From Azolla pinnata (Eukaryota > Streptophyta > Polypodiopsida > Salviniales > Salviniaceae): a stretch of DNA of 21,060 nt. A program made the position numbers and the translations under genes. The stretch lies in contig JBBBWG010011136.1 in the NCBI GenBank assembly GCA_037176905.1, forward strand, positions 1-21,060, given 5' to 3'. The notes under the pieces were generated by a model that was not told where the DNA came from, ran no database searches, and saw only the letters and a list, made by a program, of their open reading frames with translations. Positions 1 through 9,465 of the stretch are shown in pieces. Within the stretch, counting starts at the first letter, position 1, and each line of letters begins with the position of its first letter.

Positions 1-228
1 CTTTTCTTCTTGTTCTTATCTGGTTTTCTTCTGGTCGTGTTCGTGTCTTCCAAGTCAATCGTTGTCGACGAGCTCCGACCGTGACAATAATATGTAAATA
101 TTATATGAATTTTTGTTACATTCCAAAATGTTTTAGAACTTTTTAGAAGCCTCTAAGTTACTTTACTTTTTCACGATCTTCGTATTGATATTTCTCGGGA
201 GCGTCTACCTACCTATAGGACTCCTATA

Positions 229-691
229 CATATATAAATGCAAGGGTTCACCTTGGTCCGTGAAAAACATCAATTGCAAAATCTTATACTTAGCTTCGTT
301 AATCTTCTATTTCGTATTTTATCACATAGTAGTACCTTGTATCTTGTTTTAGTTTTATTTTGCTATGCTCTTGCCTGACTCAGTTTTCCTCTACACTAAT
401 TGTCCATGACATAAACACATGCTTATATTAAAACGGTTAAAGACGATGTCATGTTGCACATTTAATCCTTACTAGCTATATATTGCTCTAGGATGAGATA
501 ATGTAATAAAAAAACTCTATTAAAGTGCCAAATATAAAATTATATGTTGAACTTCATCCATTTTATATTTCTTACTTATCTCTCAATGTTCTCTCTCTTG
601 CCTAGCCTTATTTTACTCTACTCTACTTGTTCGTGATATTTTGGTTACCTTGATTGGGATCAAGGTGCACCCCCTCTTATATTTATATATG
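229..691. repeat. Inverted pair of LTR-like promoter segments (fossil, tentative)
   Basis: The segment 229-259 and the reverse complement of 657-691 share a TATA core (TATATAAAT), then a G-run, then a CACCTTG(G/A)TCC block, so they form an imperfect inverted repeat about 400 bp apart. A TATA core followed by such a leader is what the U3/R boundary of plant Copia-type LTRs often looks like. A second weak similarity, in direct orientation, links 355-420 and 580-645 (both contain CTCTTGCCT followed by a CT-rich run and a TGT..GTGA-like block). I see no gag or pol, no primer-binding site and no clear ends, so at most these are old LTR remnants inserted in opposite directions. It could also be a decayed foldback element. 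Confidence 0.3.
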
Positions 692-776
692 TTTGTAGTA
701 GGTTTTGAATTTAATGAAGAGACTAATTTTTATGTTAAAGCTTCTAGAATGTTCCAAAGCCTTTTCTTGAAGTTTC
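678..776 (-). promoter_or_regulatory. Two heat-shock elements upstream of a TATA box (minus strand)
   Basis: Bases 742-754 read TTC-TA-GAA-TG-TTC and bases 764-776 read TTC-TT-GAA-GT-TTC. Both are perfect three-unit heat-shock elements (alternating nTTCn/nGAAn at 5-bp pitch). On the minus strand they sit about 50 bp upstream of a TATA core at 678-690, the normal order of a heat-inducible promoter. Some Copia LTRs, such as the Arabidopsis ONSEN family, carry heat-shock elements in this place, which fits the LTR-like reading of this region. Activity is inference, and no gene lies downstream on the minus strand in the window. Confidence 0.4.
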
Positions 777-1919
777 TAAAAATATCTTGAACATAGAACA
801 CCTAATTGTTTATCATGTACAAATAAGATGATACATAATAGGTAAATGAGTTCATTAAAACATTTGACTAATATAAGAGATCATATTTTTATCATGTCCA
901 TGACAGTATATATGCATATTACATGCGTGTATGTATTGTATGCCTAGATGTACACATTCAGATGTGCAGGTATTCATTTGTCTTTGAACATGACACAACT
1001 TATGTCTTTCAGAATTATAAATATTTGGAATATTACTTTAATTTCTAAAATGCAAGCTACATTAATTTATTTGAGGTCTAATAGGGCAAGTATATGCAAA
1101 TTTGACATAGTTAGAAAAAATTTATGTTTGCAGTAAATTTGTTGAATTTGGGGGTCAGTTAAATATTATACTTGGCACTTCATTCTCTAATTATGCACCT
1201 TTTACTTATAATTCTTTTTAGTAGCCACAATCTTTGTAGTCTAACATCGGGCTGAAAGGTCATGATAATATTTTTGAAGGTATATGCATGCTCAAATGTG
1301 GGAAGTATTGAGGTCGAGATATGTTAATATTCAGCCTAATCATCAATTAAAAACATAGGTTCACATATAACTCATGTTTTGAGAGCTGAATATGAAACAA
1401 ATGAAGGTAGTTTAGTTTCAACAACTTTACAAAGATTAACATTTCAAGATTATTGGAAAACATACTTATCGTATTGTTTTAGCTAATGGAATTGTAAAGA
1501 TGGGTCTATGAACCCCTAAATCGCTACATCGGTCACCTATTCCTTAATCAATAATGGTTAGGATTCAAATACATCCTTTCATTTTCTCTTCCATTGCCTT
1601 GATCTATGAAATATTTTCCGAAGCTCATATGGTTTCCCCTTGGTGTCGTCCAAGTAACACTAGGATGCGCACTTGGCTTTCAAATCCCAGCAAGAGGTGG
1701 AGCATAAGAATCAGGAAGACAAATCGAGAAGAAACATGTTGCAGATTGAAGAAGAAGGGATTGTCGGATTGCAATCAGACTCCGGATGTGCGAGACAAAA
1801 AGAGATGATGAAAATCAGGTTTAGGATTTGTCTCCCAAGAACCAAGTCAATTGACACCATGGCTAGAGTGATCCAGACATTCCTATGTGTGCCCATTCGA
1901 CGCTTTCGTGGGCGCTTGT

Positions 1920-2301
1920 GAGCGATGAGAGCCCACACGGTCGATGTCATCCGCAGTAAGCTTTTGCCCGTCGCTGCGCCAAACACGCATTTCCTGCACA
2001 GGCCCACCACGTACAGTCCCTTTTTTACTTTCCGTTGCATGGAGCAGGAGATGCTCAGCATGCCGTCAGGCCGGAAGAATCGCTCCGTGTCCTGCATAAC
2101 AAGAGCGCATTAGCCGAGGGCAAACAACTGGTTTTAGGGTTTAGGGTTTAGGGTTTAGGGCACGATCGCCGATGCCCACCTTGAGCCATTTCAGCACAGT
2201 GCTCCTGTATCCGGTGGCGGCGATGATGGCGTCAAAGTCCTTGTGGTCCCGTTGACGTACTGCACGCCCGTCGCAGTGAGGCATTCCACGGCGGGTTTGA
2301 G
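1920..2301 (-). pseudogene. YUCCA-type flavin monooxygenase remnant (last two exons)
   Basis: On the minus strand the frame reads DFDAIIAATGYRSTVLKWLK, the hallmark C-terminal motif of YUCCA enzymes (FDAI..ATGYRS....WLK). A splice donor follows directly (AAG|GTGGGC, exon edge at 2180). After an 88-bp intron (2092-2179) an acceptor TTATGCAG opens the next exon at 2091 with FFRPDGM and then KKGLYVVGLCRKCVFGAA, matching the family's DGMP...GLY.VGF.RRG..GA. YUCCA enzymes turn indole-3-pyruvate into auxin. The copy is broken: upstream of DFDAII the homologous residues (AVECLTATGVQYVNG) lie in another frame, a second shift near 1950 is likely because an ADDI-like end sits in another frame, and the FAD and NADPH domains are absent upstream. 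It may be a transposed gene fragment or the relic of a lost gene. The STVLKWLK wording suggests the YUC10/11 side of the family, weakly. Confidence 0.75.
2133..2160 (+). repeat. Interstitial telomere array, four perfect TTTAGGG units
   Basis: Four uninterrupted plant telomere units occupy 2133-2160. They lie within the 88-bp intron of the YUCCA remnant, reading CCCTAAA in the direction of that gene. Short internal arrays like this arise when telomeric DNA patches a double-strand break, or they can be telobox-type binding sites for TRB proteins. It is too short and internal to mark a chromosome end. Confidence 0.95.
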
Positions 2302-3198
2302 CTGGGGGTTCAAGCCGAATCAAAGATCGACAAACTGTGAACGAAAGATATACATTCGCGAGAAAACTACCAACGGATGGCCTGACCGATTCCTTAACTG
2401 CATCTTAGCGCCGATTAAAACGAAGAAATTACACATTAATGCCTAGTTTTATCTTTCACCGACGAAATGACGTGCAATTAGTCGCTTCTCGCTAATGGAT
2501 TCTATCCTTCTCTATTACTGATCGCGTCCAATCTATCTCATCTCATGTCCATCGATTCTTAATCCTCCAACTGCTGCTATTCACTGATTACTTCCCATGC
2601 CTTACTGTTGTTCACTAATCGATTCCCTTACGATTTACAGTATTTGATTAACAGAAGCTCGTAGTTCTAAAATTGGATTAATCTGGTGTCAATCAACTAA
2701 GTGAGCGCTGATGTTTTAAACCAAGCATTGATTTATATGTTTTACTGTTAGTGGGCATGAAAATGTAATTTACAAATTTGTTAGGCGTTTTTGTTTTGTT
2801 TTTTTTGGTAGTTTTCCCAATGTCGTCTTATCATGTTTGGATGGGCACATGCTGTGGAAATTGCTCACGTTCCGTGTTCTTCTCTCAGTTTTGTACATCC
2901 TATCAGGCCAACGATAAAAGCTCTATCAACCTAGAAGCTGGACCAACAAAAGAAGAAGTATTTGGATGAGTAGTGGAGAGAGGTCTGACCAATATCATTC
3001 CACTGGCCATTCCTCTGGAAAAGCATACACCTTTGCCCATCTCCGTGGAGCAAAGTTTCCTAAGGGCAAAACCGCGTAGGGACTGACAATAAGCGGTTGA
3101 CAAGCCGCAAAACCCAAGAAAAAACTACCATTTGCTCCCTTTGTTGTATTATTAACACCCAACATACATGATCATTGCACATATCATCGAAGGATGTA
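2302..3198. other. Intergenic sequence without recognisable genes
   Basis: If the YUCCA remnant were complete, its N-terminal half would be encoded here on the minus strand. I looked for the FAD (GxGxxG) and NADPH motifs in that direction and saw none. The stretch is moderately AT-rich and I see no repeat or coding pattern. Confidence 0.5.
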
Positions 3199-3345
3199 CA
3201 TAAAAGAAGAAAAAAAAAATCCGCGTTTCTTCGTCGACATCCTTCCCAGCATACATCACATAAAAGAAGACCTGTTTCTTTGTCGACATCCTTCCCAGCA
3301 TAGATCACGTAAAAGAAGAAGAAAAAAACATCCGTCTGTCGAAGA
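3199..3345. repeat. Short tandem repeat, about 2.5 copies of a 49-60 bp unit
   Basis: The block GTCGACATCCTTCCCAGCAT occurs at 3233-3252 and again at 3282-3301. The linked block TAAAAGAAGA occurs at 3201, 3261 and about 3310. Spacing is 49 to 60 bp because an A-run in the first unit is longer. The minus-strand open frame over this region is a by-product of the repeat. Confidence 0.8.
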
Positions 3346-3351
3346 AACATC

Positions 3352-3858
3352 TTGAGCTTGCTATGTTCCGCGGTGTACAACGCAATGTGTTTGCTTGAAC
3401 TTCATGGATGCACCGATCGGAACAAACAAGGAGGAAATCTAGATCCATCGAGGTATCCCAACAGATTAAAGGGCTGGCCAAGGTTTTTTCAGAGCGCTAG
3501 CAATACGAACTCCGCAAGTCAACGCACGGAACACAAACTCAAAGGCGCTAATCATGTCTGCGAAATGCATGCAATCGAGAAAGTCAACGCCGAAACCCAT
3601 CTGGAATCGAGATCAGATGCGAGTTCATATCTCGGATTCCGCCCTGTTCTACTACCGCTGGCAGCTAAGAAGCGTTTGCAAACGCACTCAACGTCGATAG
3701 AAGAAGTGATCGATCTCGAACGCGTGATTCTAGGAATGTACCGAGAAGAATTGCTCTCATCCCAACACACTCATCCTCTTGCTGATCCAGATCCTCTTAG
3801 AATTTTCTTCTGGCTTTTTTCTTTTTACAAAGGTTCAGGAGGGTATCCGTGGAAATAA
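3352..3858 (+). other. Unidentified open frame upstream of the GAUT gene
   Basis: A frame of 168 codons stays open; the first ATG is at 3385, giving 157 codons. The frame is GC-balanced, unlike the surrounding AT-rich DNA. I do not recognise the protein. A helix-like segment, IEEVIDLERVILGMYREELL (residues about 115-134 from the frame start), faintly recalls the LERxxLxLYR helix found ahead of the DUF547 domain in MIP1-type plant proteins, but the rest does not support that family. It may be a fragment of an old gene, an upstream exon, or chance. It ends just before the presumed GAUT promoter and leader. Confidence 0.2.
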
Positions 3859-3909
3859 ACAAAAGTTTCTTCTTCTGCAACAGATAAGAAGATCCAAAAT
3901 CTCTCACTG

Positions 3910-4404
3910 ATGCTTCTTCTTCTTCTTCTTCTTCTTGCTTCTGCTGCTTCTGCTGCTGCTGCTGCTGCTTCCTCGCTCGCTCGCTCGCTCCACCGACATG
4001 GCGAAGCCTCCTCCGACCTCGCCGTACTTCCCGTCATCGCCTTCTTCCTCTTCGCGCTCGTTTCAGTCTCGCCCCAGCAACCGGTGATCCTCCTCCCCGC
4101 CCGTCTTTCCTTCTTCATCCACGGTTTGATCCCTCTCTTCCTTCCATTCTTCTTTCGCCGATCTGCCTCCTGCTCCCCCTCACCTCCCATCTCATCCCCG
4201 CAGATCTCTCCCTTGCACTGCGCTAGAACATGGCGATCCGCAGAGCTGCGTCCTCTTCCGCCAAAGCCGCAGCTTCTCCCGCCCGTCATCGCCGCCTCTT
4301 CGTGCCAGCGATGCTCCTCGTCTTGGTCCTCGCCACAGTATATGCGTTGGTTATTTACCATGGCTCTGATACTGTCCTACATCCTGTGCGTTATCCGCCC
4401 TTGA
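3910..4404 (+). other. Long open frame overlapping the GAUT start (possible uORF)
   Basis: An ATG at 3910 opens a 164-codon frame that runs through the CTT/GCT microsatellite (giving a Leu run then Ala/Ser) and past the GAUT start codon at 4230 in a different frame. If transcription starts before 3910, this would be an overlapping upstream ORF and would lower GAUT translation. The protein is low-complexity and is probably not a real product. A leader intron (for example ending at the CCCCGCAG acceptor at 4195-4202) could remove part of it. Confidence 0.25.
3913..3991 (+). repeat. Compound microsatellite (CTT)n-(GCT)n-(GCTC)n
   Basis: Eight CTT units (3913-3936) are followed by a GCT/TCT run (3937-3970) and a run of CGCT units (about 3974-3991). 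CT-rich microsatellites of this kind are common in plant promoters and 5' leaders. This one lies about 240 bp before the GAUT start codon. Confidence 0.9.
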
Positions 4405-7400
4405 TCTCGGTTTAATTCCTTTCCTGTTTTGGGAGATTTTGGGAGTCGGTTGGTCTAGTGGATTTCGGTGATATTTATGGAGGGATTTTGACGAGATCTT
4501 TTCTGTGTCGTCTTGGTTGGTTTCCTTTCTTTCATGTGGTGAAAACAAATATCATCGAAATGCAGATAATGTGTCCAATTTCAGTGGAAAACGCGTTTAG
4601 TTTTCCTCCAGCGAGGCATTTGTCGTTTCAACCTTAGTTTAAAAGTTCCATCTTGGAATCAGTTTGACGTGAGAAATCTCATCACATGCTGTCGGTCAGT
4701 TCTAACCTTGAGTATCAGAAGTAGATTAGGCGACGAGATTCAGTACAAAAGTCATAGATTTGTGCCAAGAAACAGTCCTTTAGAGCTGTGTTCGATAGAT
4801 GTCACACTGCCGAAGATATTATGGGTAAGATCTCTCGATCTCTTCAAATGCATTTCAGCTGCCGGAAGGAGAGAGTGTGTCAACGTTTTCAGTTGTGTAT
4901 CGGAAATAATCAGTAATGAGAGATCCTCAAAGGATCCGCAGAAATCAGTCTGAGGGAAACCAATGTTATTCTGGCTGTAGGGTCTCTAGGATGGAGACCA
5001 TTGGCAGGAAATGTGTTTGGTATCGATGAGACAAACTTGAGCCGCTGCCCTTGTATGTGCCTCGTATTACTTTCTAAATCTTGATTATATGACTCTATTA
5101 CGTTGGGATCTGGATATCTGTGATCTCAAAAAGAAAACTTCAGCAATGGCTTCATGATCTTTATTTTCTCATAGGTGGTTTGGTCTCTGTCGTTGGTCTC
5201 TGTCTTTGGTTAGCAGACATCTGTAGGACGCAGTAGGAGACATTTCTCTGACCATTTCTCTTACCATATTTTAGATTTTAGTTCCTTTTACTTCTAAAAG
5301 GTAGGATTGTGTGTCTGAGAGAGTGAGGGGGAGGAACTAGAGGTAAAAAAAATGGGAGAAAGTTTGCATGTATTGTGTGTGAGAGATATAGATGGATCAA
5401 ACTTGGGTAAGGGTTGAGAGATAGTATAAATCTTGGGCATAAGCCTAACTGCTAATATAAATGCATGTTAAACGAGATTTAAAGACAGCGTGATGTGTGT
5501 AGAAAAGTGAATGCTTACTCTGGACTTTTGTTCTTTAGGTTGGTATTGAGAGAACACGCGTTAGCTCATCTCATCTCCATTCTTATGTTGCTCGCACGAT
5601 TCGTGCCCTAAAGTCGGAGGAAGATCCAGCAAGGTCTAGAGTAGAGATTCTGTTCAAGCAGGCTGCGGAGCAAATAGACTTAGCTAATACCTATGCCATC
5701 TATGCACGCAAAGCTAAAATTGAAGTAGGGAAACAACTGACAAATCTCACTGAGCATGCAAATGCAATCAACGCTTTGATGTCTCAGCCACAGATTCGAG
5801 CATTGCAGGATGATTCTGCAATTGTAGATGAAGAAGCACTGAAAATGTTTGAGAAAGAGCTCAAAGATCAGTTAAAGATAACCCGACAACTCATGGCTGA
5901 TTCAAAGGAGCTTTTTGACAATCAAATGAAAGTTCAAAAGCTGAAGGATACGATATTTGGGATAGAGGACCAGTTAACAAGGGTGAAAAAGTATGGAGAA
6001 CTTTCTAACTTGATTGCTGCAAGGTCTACCCCGAAAAGTTTACATTGTCTTTCTATGCGTCTTCTTGAAGAGAGAATCACTAATGAACCTAAGTACCTTG
6101 AAGATCAACAAAGAGCTTCTGCATCTGAATTCACGGACGCATCACTATACCACTATGTTATTCTTTCAGACAATGTCTTGGCAACATCAGTAGTCGTTAA
6201 TTCTGCAATACTTAACTCTCATAACCCTGAGAAGCATGTTTTTCACATCATAACAAATAAGATGAACATGTGGACTATGAAAGTTTGGTTTCAAATGAAT
6301 CCACCCAATAATGTTTCTCACATAGAGGTGACATCCATGGATGATTATTCATTCTTCAAATCATCTTATGTGCCACTTCTACAACAGCTTGATGCAGATG
6401 AGCAGTATCGAAACCTGAAATATCGACTGATGCTCAAACATTTACGGTTTTATCTCCCGGAATTGTTTCCGAGCCTACATAGAATACTGTTTTTGGATGA
6501 TGATGTAGTTGTACAGAAGGATCTCACATCTCTTTTCTCGATGAACATGGAGGGAAAAGTACATGCTGCAGTGGAGATTTGTTCTGCATCGTTCAACAAA
6601 TACAGTCATTATATGAATTTCTCTCATCCACTCATCAAGGAGAAACTGGACCCTAACGCCTGTGCATGGGCTTATGGCATGAATCTATTTGATCTTGATG
6701 CATGGAGAAAGGAGAAATGTACAGAGACGTATCACTACTGGCAGATGCAGGTAAGAGGATCCTCGGGTTTATAAGTCACTTTAATTTGTCTTGTTTGGTT
6801 TATTATCTCAAATTTATTTATTTTGCCAAGTTTATGAGTTCGTTTTGTGTCCAATCTTAGTGCCGTATCTAATTCCAGGTCTGTCCTGAATGAGTGAAAA
6901 TTATAAACGGGAGCTCTTAGAACAGAAATCATTTGATCCCAAATTTACATTTGTTCCAAGCTTGCTTGGTATTGGGATATATCATGTTAACACACAATGT
7001 TAAACACTGGTTCTTATCAATTATATAAGATCTAGGAATCCCCACACCATTCTCTGGAGTGCATGACTAATGAATTTGCTCATCATAAAAAACCTCCATA
7101 ACCTTCATTCAGGATGCTGCACAAGGATAGGTTCCTCTAGAAAGGATGACTACGACATTGAATCTGATAGTTTTTGTAATAGGAATGAGAATTATATAAG
7201 AACTTTGAAGAACTGTTGAACAAATAAACAAGGTTAATAAATCGGGGTCAAACTCACGAACTCCAATTTAGAACAAGCCGTTTCTTTGTCAACCTTTTGG
7301 GTCTCCAGACTATGTAGGTCGTTTCTACTTTTAATTGTAGTACTTGCTCATGTTAATGTATGATACTTGTTAACAAACTTCAGCTCTATATGAATTTCTT

Positions 7401-7709
7401 CCACTATTTATTTGTTGGAATCTTTGTTTTCAGAACAAGGATCAAACACTTTGGAGGATAGCAACCCTTCCACCAGGTCTTATTACATTCTATGGAACCA
7501 CTAAAGCTTTGGACAAGTCATGGCATGCTCTTGGCCTTGGCTCAAATCCCAACCTTAGTATGGAGAAGATCAGGAGAGCAGCTGTGATTCATTATAACGG
7601 TCACATGAAGCCCTGGCTTGATATTGCATTGAATCAGTATAGAGACTTATGGACGAAGTATGTGGACTATAATATCCCATTCATCCAGATGTGTAATATT
7701 GGCCATTAA
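4230..7709 (+). CDS. GAUT8/GAUT9-type galacturonosyltransferase (QUA1-like), 3 exons
   Basis: Exons 4230-4385, 5539-6750 and 7434-7709 (both introns GT-AG, phase 0) give 547 aa; Arabidopsis QUA1 is about 559 (recalled). The family are Golgi type II membrane enzymes that move galacturonic acid from UDP-GalA into pectin or related wall polymers. Residues 1-22 are basic and 23-42 form the membrane anchor. A coiled, charged stem follows and resembles QUA1 closely (FDNQ.K.QKLKDTIF, then PKSLHCLSMRL). The GT8 domain carries the metal-binding LDDDVVV (Asp372-374), NACAWAYGMN, LPPGLITFY and the HxxGxxKPW motif (His509, Gly512, Lys515). The start ATG has a good context (AACATGGCG) and begins just before the anchor. 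Oddities: about 20 residues are missing before LRFYLPE, and near-constant family residues are changed (RNLKYRLMLKHLRFY for RNPKY.S.LNHLRFY; HAAVEIC for NGAVETC). The clade call is secure; GAUT8 versus GAUT9 is not. Confidence 0.93.
4386..5538 (+). other. GAUT intron 1
   Basis: The intron runs from a weak donor (CCT|GTGCGT) to TTCTTTAG|GTT and is 1153 nt long. No open frame of note lies inside and I see no repeat or mobile element. The exons on either side join in phase 0, with the membrane anchor on one side and the stem on the other. A small extra exon here cannot be excluded, but family length does not call for one. Confidence 0.7.
6751..7433 (+). other. GAUT intron 2
   Basis: The 683-nt intron runs from a good donor (CAG|GTAAGAGG) to TTTTCAG|AAC. 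It separates the YHYWQMQ motif from NKDQTLW. AT-rich sequence with no further structure that I can see. Confidence 0.85.
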
Positions 7710-9390
7710 CCTGTGAAGAAATCTACAGAACCATTGTATATGAACTCTTATTTTTTGACTCGAATGAGTTGTGGGAAGTCTACAGAAAGGAGCTCTTTGT
7801 TGAGGAGGGTATGGTGGGTGAGTGGTCGATAATACTGCTAGAATTTTCACTCAATGTTTCGAAAAGAGCAGAATATATAATCTAAGTTGTAACTACATAT
7901 GTATGCCCCCCCTTAAGGAGACAGATACTTGGACTCCCCAACTGAATTTCTCACATCCTTGATATATTGTAATTTTACTTGAGAAATGCTTTGTATTTGA
8001 TTTTTGAACAAGATTCGGGTACTTAGCAATAACAATTTGGTATGTTCTTCAAGATCTAGCTAGGTGGTTCTTCTGCTACGGAGACTTTTGAGAGAATATA
8101 TAGAGAAAACTCAGTAAACCATTGGTTGGTTGGATTTGTTCGAGTCACAAGGTAAGTTTATGTCAAATGCCTACTTTTCTTAAGGTGATTTGGTGCCTAA
8201 GATTAAATCTTTGGTTTTTTTGCTTGGTGACTGTGAGTGTGGAAAATTGAAAGGGATAGGTTGGATGTCATTAAGAATGTACTTATCTACCAAGCCTTGT
8301 ACCCGATCAACAATAGGCAATGGCACCTAAGGCTTGATAGATAGAGCACATGACTTCTTGATAAGAAATTTTGGGCAGTTACCCATGCGAGGCACTGTGC
8401 CACCAATGTGCTAAATGTTATATGTACGTGATACGTTAGACCAGTTGGCAATGCTTATTAAATTCCATAAGCTTTGGATCACTCGAACAAAAGATGCACT
8501 GGATTGACGTATGAACTATTGAGCTGCAATCTCAAGATTGTCCCAATGATTTGGCATCCAACGATGATTGTATTGTTGAGCACACACATCTATTGATAAG
8601 CTGGATCGAAGATTTGAGCCCTCACTTGCTTCACTTGAACACATTGCAAGTTAGTGATCGCACCAAGCACATTCAAGGGAGAGTCTTGCTTTTTTTTTTC
8701 CACTCTCTTATCGCAACTGCCTTAATACAACGCCTTCCTAGGCACTTCTCCAATTTTACACGTTAGACGAGAAACCATTTTGAGATGTTCTTGAAAATAC
8801 CTTATTTGTCCCATTTTAAAAGTTCATGCTCGAGTGAGTACCAAAGATTGGAAAATTTCTATGGCCTGTCATGAGGGATATGCGAGTCCCTTCGATGCCA
8901 TTCACTCAGGTTCCAAACGAGTCTACGTAACAGCCATACTGTTGTTGTTGCTAGTTTGGAGCAACCTTCGTTAGTTCTAGACCAACGTGCCAGGGATGAT
9001 CACCATACAATGTAACCCCCATCCATCATCCATCTGTTAGCTAGCAAGATGAATTGTTTTACCGTCTGATTGAACACTCTGCGCTTGTAATCCACGGGAG
9101 CACGTCACCCATCACCTGGTTAAGAATCTCAAACGATTCCATCGCAACAACTATCATGTTGACCGTGGTCCGAATCTCGTTCCAATGATTCCGATCGCTA
9201 TAACCACAGCTACCAGTTCCAGGAACTCGGAATCTCTTGACTATCTTCTTCGAAGAAGAGAATCAGAATTTATCCAGATTCCAGACTATCCATCATATAC
9301 ATCTATAGTTTCATTATAATATAAAGCAAAACATGTACAGATGCGGATGAACGCACATTGCAACTTTTGTTCCTTGAGGGCTACGTTTCA
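7710..9390. other. GAUT 3' region and intergenic sequence
   Basis: The GAUT 3' UTR must begin at 7710; its end is not clear, although AT-rich sequence near 7860-8000 is suitable for polyadenylation. Bases 8030-9300 hold only short open frames (for instance 8551-8766) with no recognisable domain. I see no repeat ends or transposase. Confidence 0.55.
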
Positions 9391-9398
9391 TATATATA
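9391..9398 (+). promoter_or_regulatory. Likely TATA box of the Lon gene
   Basis: TATATATA at 9391-9398 lies 68 bp before the start codon at 9466. Transcription would begin near 9425-9430, giving a leader of about 40 nt without an upstream ATG. The assignment rests on position and sequence only. Confidence 0.5.
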
Positions 9399-9465
9399 GG
9401 TTGGATCAGAGACAGGGTTTTAGATTTGTTCTGTTTCAGGAATCGCAGAAGAGGACGAGGGAGAG

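Larger units (their letters stand above)
1..1919. other. AT-rich gene-free stretch at the left edge
   Basis: No convincing coding sequence is visible on either strand. Open frames are short and have no recognisable domain. The only structure I can support is the LTR-like material in about 100-800, listed separately. Bases 800-1900 are plain AT-rich sequence; 1554-1810 is slightly richer in GC but its open frame is not recognisable. Confidence 0.6.

Noticed and set aside
2133-2160. Telomeric array as a chromosome end
   Set aside because: Only four units, flanked by unique sequence and genes on both sides, and inside an intron.
3199-3345. CRISPR-like repeat
   Set aside because: Units are few and directly adjoining, without regular unique spacers, and the genome is a plant nuclear one.
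3825-4361. Minus-strand 178-codon frame with Arg and Ala/Glu runs
   Set aside because: It is the mirror of the CTT/GCT microsatellite and the GAUT leader and exon 1; the runs come from repeats and the frame ends in GAUT coding sequence.
8030-8770. Possible retroelement remnant between the GAUT and Lon genes
   Set aside because: I found no recognisable gag, protease, reverse transcriptase or integrase motif and no terminal repeats in this stretch.
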